DNA from: a virus
IMG/VR virus record: IMGVR_UViG_3300032241_002034
Location: 1 to 50,124 of that record
Reading direction: 5' to 3' (one strand)
Length of the DNA: 50,124 nt
Part shown: positions 14,748 to 23,655 of the stretch, piece by piece
Numbering within the stretch: position 1 is the first letter of the stretch
Layout: each line of letters begins with the position of its first letter
Position numbers and translations under genes: made by a program
Notes under the pieces: generated by a model
Seen by the model: only the letters and a program-made list of their open reading frames with translations
What the model was told of the DNA's origin: nothing
Database searches by the model: none

Positions 14748-15536
14748 CTATGCTAGTTTAATTGATGTTGGCAACGATTCAGTATGTGGTTTAGCGTCAG
14801 GATTTTCAAGTTTGTATATTTCTTGTACATTTACAAACATCTTCATTGAATCTTCAATAGATTTATCAAATGTTTTTAATTGCCATCCTTCACCTTGTAC
14901 TTTTTTACCCGTTTTGTCAATGCCGCGTGTAGCTGCTTTTAACCAAATAATACCAGTCTTGGTAATTTTTTCATCATGTGTTTCGTTCCATGCCTCAGCG
15001 TACGCAGCTAACTGTAACTCATAGCTAGTATGTAATGTGTTTGATGTTTTAATATCCATTAACCACAATTCATCTTTAAAACGTACAATTAAATCGGCTG
15101 TACCTGCATATTCATATTTGTCTGAAAATAAATGGTATTCAGTTGCTACTAACTCTGGTTTATTGTTATTCCAAAAGTCAGCAAACTTTAAAATCATCTT
15201 CCAAACATCTAAGTTATATTTAACATTTCCAAATTCATCAATCCAAGTAATATCTTCACCATTTAAAAATGCTTCAGCAGCATTGTGTACTTGTGTACCT
15301 TCACTAGCTGCTTTTTGAGCAATAATGTCACTATTATATCCTACATCTTTTAACCAAGAATGGAAAAATTGATTTTTAGGAAAATAGTTTAAAATACTAG
15401 ATACAGATGGATAAAATTTTCCATTGCGTTGGTAGAAACGTTGATCCAATACGTTTATTTGTTTGTTATCATCACTGTATTGTACAATACGTTTGATTTT
15501 GGGATCTTTAATTACATTTGTGTTTTTATCTATCAT
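14748..15536 (-). CDS. PD-(D/E)XK nuclease (RecB/Cas4-like)
   Basis: A 262-residue nuclease. The core is YAGTADLIV with D148, LMDIKTSN with D161 and K163, and QLAAYAEAW with Q175, preceded by TEYHLF with E133. This is the metal-binding signature of RecB/Cas4/lambda-exonuclease-type PD-(D/E)XK enzymes. It probably resects or trims phage DNA during recombination-dependent replication. Its ATG overlaps the primase stop (ATGA), so the two are translated together. Confidence 0.85.
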   Translation of the reverse strand: MIDKNTNVIKDPKIKRIVQYSDDNKQINVLDQRFYQRNGKFYPSVSSILNYFPKNQFFHSWLKDVGYNSDIIAQKAASEGTQVHNAAEAFLNGEDITWIDEFGNVKYNLDVWKMILKFADFWNNNKPELVATEYHLFSDKYEYAGTADLIVRFKDELWLMDIKTSNTLHTSYELQLAAYAEAWNETHDEKITKTGIIWLKAATRGIDKTGKKVQGEGWQLKTFDKSIEDSMKMFVNVQEIYKLENPDAKPHTESLPTSIKLA

Positions 15537-16474
15537 AAATTAAGTTTTCTAAGTAATAAGCTCTGAAAGTCAAGGGGCTGAGCTTGTTCAATACAGTTTA
15601 AAAATCGTTCAAATCCAATTTCATTTGCGTCTTTACCATCTAATTCTACTAAATAAACCTCTTTACCATATGACATTAATTCTTCAGCATATTTTAGAGC
15701 ATTTTTAATAGCATCCGGATCTAAAGCTACATAAATTCTATTTACAGATGATTTAGCTAATTTAATCATTAACTTTTCATGTATCACCTTTCCAAATAAC
15801 GGTATAACGTTACGCTTGACTGTTAACGCATCAAACATTCCTTCAATAAGAATTATAGGAGCGTCCCAATTTATAAACAATTCTAAACCAATTGCTGATT
15901 TAGCATCTATAGGTGGGTTTTTATATTTTTGCATTTCTTCTTTATAGGCGCGTGCTATAAAGTAATTTAGTGAGCCATTTGCATCATAAGAGGGAATTAT
16001 AACCCTATGACTATAAGGACCTTCTTTACAAAAACCAATATTATATTTTGTTATATCTAGTTCTGTTAATCCACGTAAGCGTAGGAACTTAAGTGCGTGT
16101 TTAGATTCAATTTGTGCTACTCTATCTTGTATAAATGTCTTATGATCGTGTAGTGAAATAAATTCTTTAGGTAATGCTATTGCGATTTCGCGTTTAGCTT
16201 CTTCTTTACCAGGTACTATAATTAATCTTAATTCTGCTAATTTATCAGCGGGTACTTTAGCGCGTTTAAGGAGAGATCTAATGGTTTTTCCTTTTGCCTC
16301 ACACACCCAACAATGCCAAGGATTCTCGTTTTTTGCGTTTGTTACGCAGTTGATTTCCAGTTTATTCTTATGATGAGTACAAAACGGGCATTTGAATGCA
16401 TAGTTACCGCGACTAGTCTTGCTACCAACACCCAATACGGATTCTAATAAAATTAATAATGCAGCATTTTCCAT
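15533..16474 (-). CDS. 61: DNA primase, T4 gp61-like
   Basis: A 313-residue DnaG-type primase, close in size to T4 gp61 (about 340). The N-terminal zinc domain has C29-x2-C32 (KCPFCTHHK) and C55-x2-C58 (WHCWVC). The TOPRIM domain has E211 (LIEGMFDALT) and D252-x-D254 (YVALDPDA). No helicase domain is fused, as expected in T4-like phages where gp41 is a separate protein. It makes RNA primers for lagging-strand synthesis. It lies directly upstream of the PD-(D/E)XK nuclease. Confidence 0.88.
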   Translation of the reverse strand: MENAALLILLESVLGVGSKTSRGNYAFKCPFCTHHKNKLEINCVTNAKNENPWHCWVCEAKGKTIRSLLKRAKVPADKLAELRLIIVPGKEEAKREIAIALPKEFISLHDHKTFIQDRVAQIESKHALKFLRLRGLTELDITKYNIGFCKEGPYSHRVIIPSYDANGSLNYFIARAYKEEMQKYKNPPIDAKSAIGLELFINWDAPIILIEGMFDALTVKRNVIPLFGKVIHEKLMIKLAKSSVNRIYVALDPDAIKNALKYAEELMSYGKEVYLVELDGKDANEIGFERFLNCIEQAQPLDFQSLLLRKLNL

Positions 16475-16491
16475 AAGCGGAAGATACCCAT

Positions 16492-16947
16492 TTATTCTGC
16501 CGAAATCAAATCTTTTCTAAAAAATGTACCTAGTATATTATCATTCATATAACGTTCATCTTCTAACACATTGTAAGTAAATAGGTATTTTGTTTCCCAA
16601 TACGTTAATTCCTTTTTAGTTTTACACAATTTCATTACAACTCGTGTTAACTCATTTTTAGGTAGTGATTTTACTTCAGTATTAGAACCATAGTATGTTT
16701 TCCAGTCGCTTTCTGTTATAACTTGTTTTTTAGAAGGTCTTCTACCTCTACCAATAGGAATTTCTGCTAGTTCTTTTTTACCTAATTTTTTATTTGTAGT
16801 ATGTTGAAATGCTTTTTTACCAATATATTGGCGTCCCGTCTTGAAATGACTTGTCATATAAACGTATCCATAATATTTAGTAATATCGAAATTAGGATCG
16901 TTAATTAGATCCTCAACCAGCATTGCTGGTCCTATAACTTGTAGCAT
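16492..16947 (-). CDS. GIY-YIG-like (Seg-type) nuclease domain protein
   Basis: A 151-residue protein. YYGYVYMTSHFKTGRQYIGK matches the GIY...YIG core. ESDWKTYYGSN and LCKTKKELTYWETKYLF follow, a pattern I know from phage proteins annotated as putative Seg-like homing endonucleases. The central part is basic (KKLGKK; GRGRRPSKK). Whether it is a mobile homing enzyme or a domesticated nuclease cannot be decided. It precedes the primase gene by 17 bases. Confidence 0.6.
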   Translation of the reverse strand: MLQVIGPAMLVEDLINDPNFDITKYYGYVYMTSHFKTGRQYIGKKAFQHTTNKKLGKKELAEIPIGRGRRPSKKQVITESDWKTYYGSNTEVKSLPKNELTRVVMKLCKTKKELTYWETKYLFTYNVLEDERYMNDNILGTFFRKDLISAE

Positions 16948-16959
16948 AACTTTTGTATT

Positions 16960-17262
16960 TTAAATATCGTATTTAACAATGAATGTCATATCAGTATGTT
17001 GAGATATAGGAATTGGTTTAGCTAATTTAGCTACAGCTAATAATTCATTTTGATCATTATATAATCCAATTGTAGTAACATATGGTTCAAAAAATGAACC
17101 CGTAGCGAATGATCGTAATGATCCACTAGCATAACTACCTGTTACTAAGGATGGGTTATATGATAAATTAAATTCGCTTTCTTTCACAACACAACTTACT
17201 TCATTTTCATAAATAATGTGTTCGTTTTGAAAGCATAAGCTAAATGATCCTGTGTATGACAT
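16960..17262 (-). CDS. Virion structural-like protein, paralogue of a tail-protein C-terminus
   Basis: A 100-residue beta-rich protein. Its second half (TTIGLYNDQNELLAVAKLAK) matches the C-terminus of the 22666-23643 protein (TTVGLYNDNNDLLAVAKLSQ), and NEVSCVVKESEFNLSYNPS matches VKNNEFNYTTNPS there. It is therefore a stand-alone copy of that domain, common in structural proteins of related phages. An AATATTTAT element lies four bases before the ATG. Confidence 0.7.
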   Translation of the reverse strand: MSYTGSFSLCFQNEHIIYENEVSCVVKESEFNLSYNPSLVTGSYASGSLRSFATGSFFEPYVTTIGLYNDQNELLAVAKLAKPIPISQHTDMTFIVKYDI

Positions 17263-17264
17263 GA

Positions 17265-18083
17265 TTATAAATATTGACCAGTATATCTTTTTAAATAAGG
17301 TGTAGCATAATTTCTATAGAAAGATGGATTAAAATCACTTTCATGTTCAATTAAGTAATCATAATATTTGTTGTATATATCACCCACAAGTCCGTGTATT
17401 AATGGTCCTTTAACATAATCTTGTGTAGCTAATTTATGTTGTTCAAAATTATTAGGGTCATTTATATTTCCACTTTGTTTATGACCAGCTATGTCTTGTG
17501 GATCAGACCAATTAAAACAATAAGAAGGAACATAATTTTTATTGTGTTCATCTAAATTACCTTCATCTCTTAATTGACTATACCAACTTAAACCTTCATA
17601 TCCTGTTAAATCAGATCTAAAGCCGATGTCACGTATTCTGTTCATTTTAACTATAACTGATGCTTCCATTGTGTTCATAGCCATTGATAATTCAGATTGA
17701 CTAGCAAAGAAACTCATTTCTGGTTTCCAAGCATCTTTTTGATTTATAAATATTCCATCTACAGCTTGTTTTATATGCCAAGGTAAGTAAATGTCATCAT
17801 CATCAGCTAACATAAAATAATAACCTGAAGCAAAGCGAATAGCATCTCTGCAGATTTCACCTCTATTTTTATAAGGTTCACCTGTTAACATATTTTTACC
17901 ATTATTAACTACAACAATTCTAGAATCAGTAAATCCTAATTCATAAGGATATTCTTCATCAGTGTTGTAAATAATTAATTCTTTATTTTCATATGATTGA
18001 GCATAGAACTGATTTACTATTCTTTGAACACAAGTAAAACGTCTATATGTTGTACATACAAAACTTACTTTTTCCATAAACAT
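17265..18083 (-). CDS. Family 2 glycosyltransferase
   Basis: A 272-residue GT-A fold glycosyltransferase. VSFVCTTYRRFTCVQRIV is the nucleotide-sugar-binding start, and YYFMLADDDDIYLPW holds the metal-binding DDDD at 94-97. ATG 18077 is an alternative start. It overlaps the upstream glycosyltransferase gene by 19 bases. The pair sits just downstream of two secreted-looking proteins with poly-threonine linkers, so glycosylation of those linkers, or of host surface sugars, is a reasonable guess. There is no membrane segment. Confidence 0.8.
   Translation of the reverse strand: MFMEKVSFVCTTYRRFTCVQRIVNQFYAQSYENKELIIYNTDEEYPYELGFTDSRIVVVNNGKNMLTGEPYKNRGEICRDAIRFASGYYFMLADDDDIYLPWHIKQAVDGIFINQKDAWKPEMSFFASQSELSMAMNTMEASVIVKMNRIRDIGFRSDLTGYEGLSWYSQLRDEGNLDEHNKNYVPSYCFNWSDPQDIAGHKQSGNINDPNNFEQHKLATQDYVKGPLIHGLVGDIYNKYYDYLIEHESDFNPSFYRNYATPYLKRYTGQYL
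17267..17275 (-). promoter_or_regulatory. AATATTTAT element four bases before an ATG
   Basis: Coding-strand AATATTTAT ends exactly four bases before ATG 17262. If it is a -7 type promoter the mRNA would be leaderless. Confidence 0.45.
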
Positions 18084-19027
18084 GATTTTACTTCAGTTTC
18101 CTGAATTTCTTTAACGTAATTATAACAATTTTTTGTTTCATCCCATGGTCTATCTATTCCATAAGGTAACATATTCATGTATAATACTTTATAAAACATA
18201 CCTCCGCAAGCGCAAGTAGCACCAGCATTGTGATAGATTGAAGTTTTATTCCAACTATCAACACCATCTGTAGCCCAACTAAAATTTAATTCAGGTATAA
18301 CTCTAGTTTCATTTCCTCTTAACCATCCATTCCAAAGTACTGCCCACATATCAGCACACCAAATTTGTAATTCGTGATGATCAGGATCAATTTCTCTCTT
18401 TTTATTATTTAATTGAGTTATTTGATCAAATAAAGCTTCACTATCCTTTTCAACTTTTTCCCAAAAAGTATAATCTATATTTTTCATTAGATATTGAGCA
18501 CCACCTGAATGGGAGTTCATTAATTTTGGTATTAAGGGATCTATGTCTACTATTTCACACATTTTACCGTACACATCTTGACCTTTAGAAATTATATAAT
18601 CATAATTAATATATGAATTTGTATCACTTAAATACCAAATATTATCTTGTAAAAATGGAGTAAAATCAAGCGGACGAGTAAATACAACATCACAATCATG
18701 ATAAAATATAGCTTCATCTTGTAATTCAGGATGAGCTAAAAAATGTTGTTTTAAAACATTAGGACGTATAGAGGAAATATACTTAATAGGTTGTGGTCTA
18801 GTATCTTGATAAAAGAAAAAACGAACATAGTTGTAATGTGAAGCTAATTTGTTCCACATTTCTACTGCTGTTGGTTCAGAAGTATCATCATTTGGATTCC
18901 AAGCTACAACAATATCTATATTGTTTGGGTTAATTCCATTTTTAATGAAATTATTAATCATTACTTCAACCTGCCAAGCATAATATACAAGACGAGGTTG
19001 AGCGCACACATAACGTAAATTTTTCAT
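18065..19027 (-). CDS. Glycosyltransferase-like protein with DxD motif
   Basis: A 320-residue protein. The DxD motif is D111-C-D113 in FYHDCDVVFTRPLDF. VCAQPRLVYYAWQVEVMINN near the start and SHSGGAQYLMKNID in the middle fit a GT-A enzyme that binds a nucleotide sugar. Late cysteines (GATCACGGMFY) may form a structural site. It is the upstream partner of the GT2 gene, with which it overlaps. The donor sugar and acceptor are unknown. Confidence 0.7.
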   Translation of the reverse strand: MKNLRYVCAQPRLVYYAWQVEVMINNFIKNGINPNNIDIVVAWNPNDDTSEPTAVEMWNKLASHYNYVRFFFYQDTRPQPIKYISSIRPNVLKQHFLAHPELQDEAIFYHDCDVVFTRPLDFTPFLQDNIWYLSDTNSYINYDYIISKGQDVYGKMCEIVDIDPLIPKLMNSHSGGAQYLMKNIDYTFWEKVEKDSEALFDQITQLNNKKREIDPDHHELQIWCADMWAVLWNGWLRGNETRVIPELNFSWATDGVDSWNKTSIYHNAGATCACGGMFYKVLYMNMLPYGIDRPWDETKNCYNYVKEIQETEVKSCLWKK

Positions 19028-19043
19028 AAACTATTTTGTCTTA

Positions 19044-19673
19044 TTAACAGTTAATTCCTGTAGTAGATCCTACAACGGCTGTTAAGCCATTATAATTATA
19101 AGTACTTGTTAGTGGTCCTCCACCTAACATATCAGATTGAGCTATATAATTTATACCTCCTGTGTATTTGTCTCCAGAAGTATCTATATAAACTGTAACT
19201 CCATGTGCTATACTAATATTTGGTGCTTGTAAATAGAATAATTGAGCACCTACACTACAAATATCCCCTATTGTATTACCATAGTTTAAGTATACAGCGT
19301 TATAAGTTGGAGCAGCAGTTGTAGTTGTACTTGTTGTTGAAGTTGTTGTTGTTGTTCCTACAAATGTAGTTGTAGTAGTTGTAGTACTAGTTGTTGGAGC
19401 AGCTGTTGTAGTTGTACTTGTTGTTGAAGTTGTTGTTGTTGAAGTAATACCAGTTATAGATAAATCAACAGAACTATAACAAGTTCCTGTTGAAGTAACT
19501 CTAACAGTACTAGCTCCGTTTGGCACTAAAGTAGAAGTATAACCAGCTAACAAAGCAGTTCTGCTAATTCCTGTTTCAAAAGGAATAAGAAATCCATCTA
19601 TATTAGAATATAAATTAAACGGTCCTGTACTAGGACCTGCTACTGTTAATGTTATAGTTATTGTTTGTGCCAT
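19044..19673 (-). CDS. Adhesin-like protein with poly-threonine linker
   Basis: A 209-residue protein in three parts. Residues 1-75 are a beta domain starting MAQTITITLTVAGPSTGPF. Residues 77-127 are almost only Thr, Ser and Ala-Ala-Pro (TTTSTTTTAAPTTSTTTT). Residues 128-209 form a beta module with two cysteines, ending GSTTGINC. This module matches those at the C-terminus of the 991-residue neighbour. It is probably a small receptor-binding or decoration protein of the virion. The linker is a candidate for O-glycosylation by the adjacent transferases. Confidence 0.7.
   Translation of the reverse strand: MAQTITITLTVAGPSTGPFNLYSNIDGFLIPFETGISRTALLAGYTSTLVPNGASTVRVTSTGTCYSSVDLSITGITSTTTTSTTSTTTTAAPTTSTTTTTTTFVGTTTTTSTTSTTTTAAPTYNAVYLNYGNTIGDICSVGAQLFYLQAPNISIAHGVTVYIDTSGDKYTGGINYIAQSDMLGGGPLTSTYNYNGLTAVVGSTTGINC
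19293..19445 (-). repeat. Threonine-codon microsatellite-like tract
   Basis: About 150 bases of ACA/ACT/ACN triplets coding for the Thr-rich linker. The near-repetitive triplets may allow in-frame length change by slippage. Confidence 0.7.
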
Positions 19674-19686
19674 TTATATTATTTTA

Positions 19687-22662
19687 TTAACATTGTGTTG
19701 CTCTTAAACTCATAGCACCGTTAGAAGCTATTGTCCAAGTATCAGCATTAGATGTTGTAGCTAACACATATCTAGGACCTACTATTACGCTACCATCTGA
19801 GTTTCTAGCTATCATACCTGCTGAGAAATTATTTCCATTAGTTACAAAAGTAGAATGATCTGCAGAACTTAAATATATGTTAGTAGTACCTGTTACACTA
19901 CATGATGTTATATTACTTAATGTATTAGCAGCATTACTAAATGTTACTGGAGGTAATGTTGTTGTTGAAGTTGTTGTTGTAGCAGGACAAGTTGTTTGAC
20001 TAGCTAAAGTACCCTCGCTGTCTGTTACTACATAAACTACACCATTTCCTGAGTAATAGTAGTCTCCATTATTTACAGCTATAAAGTTAGTTGTGTCTGT
20101 ATAGAATTTAGTAACACCATTTACAAGTGATCCTTGATAGAATATGTTTGTTGGAGTTCCACTGTAACAAGCGTTACCTGGAGTGTTACCAAATTTTACA
20201 CTTAAATCTGTCCAAGCCATTGTTGTTGTAGTAGTTGTTGTACTAGTAGTAGTTGTTGTAGTTGCAGGACAAGCAGCATAAGTACCTGATTGAACTGTAG
20301 CTACGCCTGTAACAACGTTAACTTCCCAAGTATATCCACCATTAGAAATATAAATTAATCCGCTATGAGCCATTAAATCACCACCTGTAAATTGAGTACA
20401 GTTAATAAACAAGTTAGCATTACCCTGAATTGTACTAGTAGTAGATGGAGAGTAACAAGCTTGTGATGGTGTACTACCATATCCTACTGTATAAGGATAA
20501 GTCGGAGCTGCTGTAGTAGTTGTAGTAGTTGTTAGACTAGCACAAGTACCACCTGAAGCTATTACACCAGATCCACCACTTACAAGGTAATAATTTGTAC
20601 CATCTGAATAGTAGCCATTAATAGCTGGAGTTGATAAATTACTGTTTTGATATAAAGCATTTCCTACTTGTAAAGTTGCTCCATGAGTCATGTAATAAGT
20701 TACATTGACTGTAGCTGCACAAGCTCCTAATCCAGTAGCGTTTTCAGCTGTTAAAGTATACATAGCAGGCGCTAACGTAGTAGTAGTAGTTGTAGTACTA
20801 GTAGTCGTTGTTGGAGCAGCTGTTGTTGTAGTTGTAGTAGTTGGTGCTAAAGTAGTCGTTGTCGTAGACGACCCTGTATAAGCAGTTGTTGTTGTAGTTG
20901 TGGTACTAGTTGTCGTAGTATTAACCGAATAGGGTATATTAAAATTATAACAAGTGTAATGTTGTCCTGCTCCACCTACATTAGGGAATTGCATATCTGG
21001 ATATGATACAGAAGGTGTAACTTGTGTTGCTGTTAATGCTACAAAGTCATAAGTGAATATAAGTCCAGCTTGTGTAATTCCATAAATGTTTGTTCCATCA
21101 TAGTATAACGCATTAGGAATTTGGTATGATGACGATAAAGTTATCTGTGCTAATAATGTTGTTCCTGAATACAATTGAATATTACCGTATAGTGTATCAG
21201 GCTTAGTATAAGCAATAACAGTTTGACTATTACTTGTATTATATAGAATAGATGTGATGAATGAGTTATCACTAATACTCATATATGGTGTAGCAATGTG
21301 TGTAGTTAAATTATACTCATAAATATCTGATACAAGACTTGGTGAAACACCTACACTATTAACAACAAATAATGTGTTACTATCTTTAAATGCTATACCA
21401 TATCCAGCATTATTACTTGGGTATGTATTATCCCAAATTGTAAATTGTGAGTCATATGTCAATGAGAATGGAGATGTTGTATAGTTGTATACATTATAGT
21501 TTCCACAATGATCTACAATATACATTTTAGAACCATCCATTGCAATTTGTCCAGACACACATCCCGCATGAAGAGAAGCTAGTTCTATATTTGTATGCGT
21601 TACAGAATCATATAATGATAATTTGTTTGTAGTTTCACGAGCTAAAAATATAGAACAATCTGGAGCTATAATAGTTGTTGTACTAGTAGTTGTGCTAGTA
21701 GTTGTAGTGTAAACAACAGCACTACCTGCTAATGCACAGTTTGCAACTGTTGTAGTTGTTGTTGTAGTAGAAGTTGTAGGTGCATTAACAACTACAAATA
21801 CATTTCCATAATTGCTAGTTAAAACACATCCACTTCCACAAGTACTAGTTACTGTGTATTGAACATTGTAATTTCCAGATGAAGTAGTATTTAAAGTAAT
21901 AGTACCATTTGAATTTACAGTATAATATTGAGCATTACTACCTGATAATACAACCGATCCTGTATTTAATGTACAAGATCTAGCTACATCATTAGATAAA
22001 ATATTAATAGTTTTTGGGCTATCTGTTGTAAGAAAACTAGCTGTATTATTATAAGCTAAAGGAGGTAAAGGAAACAAAGGTTGGTAATCACTATTAGTAA
22101 GTACAACTATTCCGTGAGCATAATAAATATTACCTACAAATGTTGGAATACCAGCATAATCGTAGATATTTCCTTGTCCATCATCTTTTATATTAAAAGC
22201 AGAAGATGATAAATTAAAACTATTAGGTAATAATTTAGACCCATAAACAGATCTATTTACCTCTAATACTAAAATAGAAGCATTTGCCCCTGTAGGGAAG
22301 TTTTGGACTAAATTAGGATTAGTATTATAATTAAAATAAGAGCCAGTTGGGCGTTGTTGAGAAGCAGATACATAAGTATCTACATTAAACATTATAGACC
22401 CCGTGTTTAATAAACTACCACTAAATGATTGATAAAACATATGATTAATAGAATCATATACTAATCTTTCATATTGACCATAAGTTTTAGGATCGATAGA
22501 TACATCGTTAGATACAAAAGTACCTGTTATGTAGGTACCTTTATATACGTTGAAGTAGCTATCTCCTCCATTAAAACAAGTATACGGTAGGTTCCAATGT
22601 TTGTTTGCAACATATGGAACTGTCGTAACATCGGGTTTAAATAATTTTTTGAACGCTGACAT
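19687..22662 (-). CDS. Modular tail adhesin with poly-threonine linkers
   Basis: A 991-residue virion protein. Residues about 1-200 are related to the 22666-23643 protein (shared YGQY-x-x-LV and R-S-x-Y motifs) and should attach it to the tail. Residues about 200-292 are a beta-sandwich. Residues about 333-575 look like a beta-propeller (KMYIVDHCGNYNVYNY, DSNTLFVVNSVG and similar blades). Four cysteine-containing modules follow (about 634-707, 721-798, 815-893, 905-991). Thr-rich linkers (294-305, 318-330, 582-631, 710-720, 800-814, 895-903) separate the parts. Probably a receptor-binding fibre; the exact folds are inference. Confidence 0.75.
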   Translation of the reverse strand: MSAFKKLFKPDVTTVPYVANKHWNLPYTCFNGGDSYFNVYKGTYITGTFVSNDVSIDPKTYGQYERLVYDSINHMFYQSFSGSLLNTGSIMFNVDTYVSASQQRPTGSYFNYNTNPNLVQNFPTGANASILVLEVNRSVYGSKLLPNSFNLSSSAFNIKDDGQGNIYDYAGIPTFVGNIYYAHGIVVLTNSDYQPLFPLPPLAYNNTASFLTTDSPKTINILSNDVARSCTLNTGSVVLSGSNAQYYTVNSNGTITLNTTSSGNYNVQYTVTSTCGSGCVLTSNYGNVFVVVNAPTTSTTTTTTTVANCALAGSAVVYTTTTSTTTSTTTIIAPDCSIFLARETTNKLSLYDSVTHTNIELASLHAGCVSGQIAMDGSKMYIVDHCGNYNVYNYTTSPFSLTYDSQFTIWDNTYPSNNAGYGIAFKDSNTLFVVNSVGVSPSLVSDIYEYNLTTHIATPYMSISDNSFITSILYNTSNSQTVIAYTKPDTLYGNIQLYSGTTLLAQITLSSSYQIPNALYYDGTNIYGITQAGLIFTYDFVALTATQVTPSVSYPDMQFPNVGGAGQHYTCYNFNIPYSVNTTTTSTTTTTTTAYTGSSTTTTTLAPTTTTTTTAAPTTTTSTTTTTTTLAPAMYTLTAENATGLGACAATVNVTYYMTHGATLQVGNALYQNSNLSTPAINGYYSDGTNYYLVSGGSGVIASGGTCASLTTTTTTTAAPTYPYTVGYGSTPSQACYSPSTTSTIQGNANLFINCTQFTGGDLMAHSGLIYISNGGYTWEVNVVTGVATVQSGTYAACPATTTTTTSTTTTTTTMAWTDLSVKFGNTPGNACYSGTPTNIFYQGSLVNGVTKFYTDTTNFIAVNNGDYYYSGNGVVYVVTDSEGTLASQTTCPATTTTSTTTLPPVTFSNAANTLSNITSCSVTGTTNIYLSSADHSTFVTNGNNFSAGMIARNSDGSVIVGPRYVLATTSNADTWTIASNGAMSLRATQC
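20770..20919 (-). repeat. Longest threonine-codon tract
   Basis: About 150 bases of Thr triplets with Ala-Pro interruptions, coding for residues 582-631 of the adhesin. Similar shorter tracts recur through the same gene. Confidence 0.7.
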
Positions 22663-22665
22663 GCA

Positions 22666-23643
22666 TTAATAGTCTAATTTGATTCTTATTAAAGCTTCTT
22701 TAGTAAAATCTTTAACTAATGGTTGACTTAATTTAGCTACAGCTAATAAATCATTATTATCATTGTATAAACCAACTGTGGTTATAAATGTTTGTGGGTT
22801 ATTAATTAATGTGCTAAAAATCAAATTACCATTGCTATCTGTTATAGATGGGTTAGTTGTATAATTAAACTCATTATTCTTTACACGAGTAAAGAAATAT
22901 GTAGAGGCAATTGTTTCTGATGATTGTAATGTGAAAGGTGATACACCTGAACCAGATACAATTGAGTTATATAAATTTAAATGGTTATTTACAACTGTAG
23001 TTGCTTGGTTAGGAGCAGCGATATAAGGACTTAATCCTCCAGATGCATTTAATATTATAATTCCTAAATTAGGTAACATTATACCATAGTAAGTTGAAGC
23101 AGCACTGCCTGTATAAGCATTACCATTACTACCACTAATAATATAAAATATTTCATTTTCACCTATAAAACGAGTTAAGCTAGTAGTGTTACTGTCATCA
23201 GTTAAACATATTGTAGCACTACCACTTTTTAAAGTTAAATTTAAAGAACCAGGTTGTAAAGATTCTCTATAACGAGATCTATTTATATTAATAGCGTAAA
23301 TATCAGTTGTTGTAGTAACGCCATCAAAGCTAAAGTTTGAAGTGTCAGTACCAAAAACTAGGTTTCTATATTGTCCATAAACAACACGAGAAGGAGAGTT
23401 TCCAATTACACTAGGATTTATAGGAGCAGATCCTGAACCGTTTAAATTACCATATTGAATATCAAATTGTACTGATGAGCCAGAAGTATTTGAAGTAAGG
23501 TTGTAAACATCTAAATAATATTCTGTGTAAGCGTTAGGTAAGTAGAATGAACTTAAAGAGTTAGTATCTCCTGTCCATAAACCGCGCACTACGGTTTCTG
23601 CACTTACTACTTGGTCTTCAGGATTGTATCTTGAGAATGACAT
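22666..23643 (-). CDS. Tail structural protein
   Basis: A 325-residue beta-rich virion protein starting MSFSRYNPEDQVVSAETVV. Its N-terminal domain is a paralogue of the first 200 residues of the 991-residue adhesin (FYLPNAYTEYYLDVYN; YGQYRNLVFG; INRSRYRESLQPGSLNL). Its C-terminal 75 residues are the same domain as the small protein at 16960-17262. It is probably a tail or baseplate-attachment protein. It lies three bases from the adhesin and twelve from the next structural gene. Confidence 0.75.
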   Translation of the reverse strand: MSFSRYNPEDQVVSAETVVRGLWTGDTNSLSSFYLPNAYTEYYLDVYNLTSNTSGSSVQFDIQYGNLNGSGSAPINPSVIGNSPSRVVYGQYRNLVFGTDTSNFSFDGVTTTTDIYAININRSRYRESLQPGSLNLTLKSGSATICLTDDSNTTSLTRFIGENEIFYIISGSNGNAYTGSAASTYYGIMLPNLGIIILNASGGLSPYIAAPNQATTVVNNHLNLYNSIVSGSGVSPFTLQSSETIASTYFFTRVKNNEFNYTTNPSITDSNGNLIFSTLINNPQTFITTVGLYNDNNDLLAVAKLSQPLVKDFTKEALIRIKLDY

Positions 23644-23655
23644 ATTTTTATTTTA

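Noticed and set aside
16492-16947. GIY-YIG-like gene considered as a mobile homing element
   Set aside because: It has normal spacing in an operon, no intron or interrupted gene is visible beside it, and base composition matches its neighbours.
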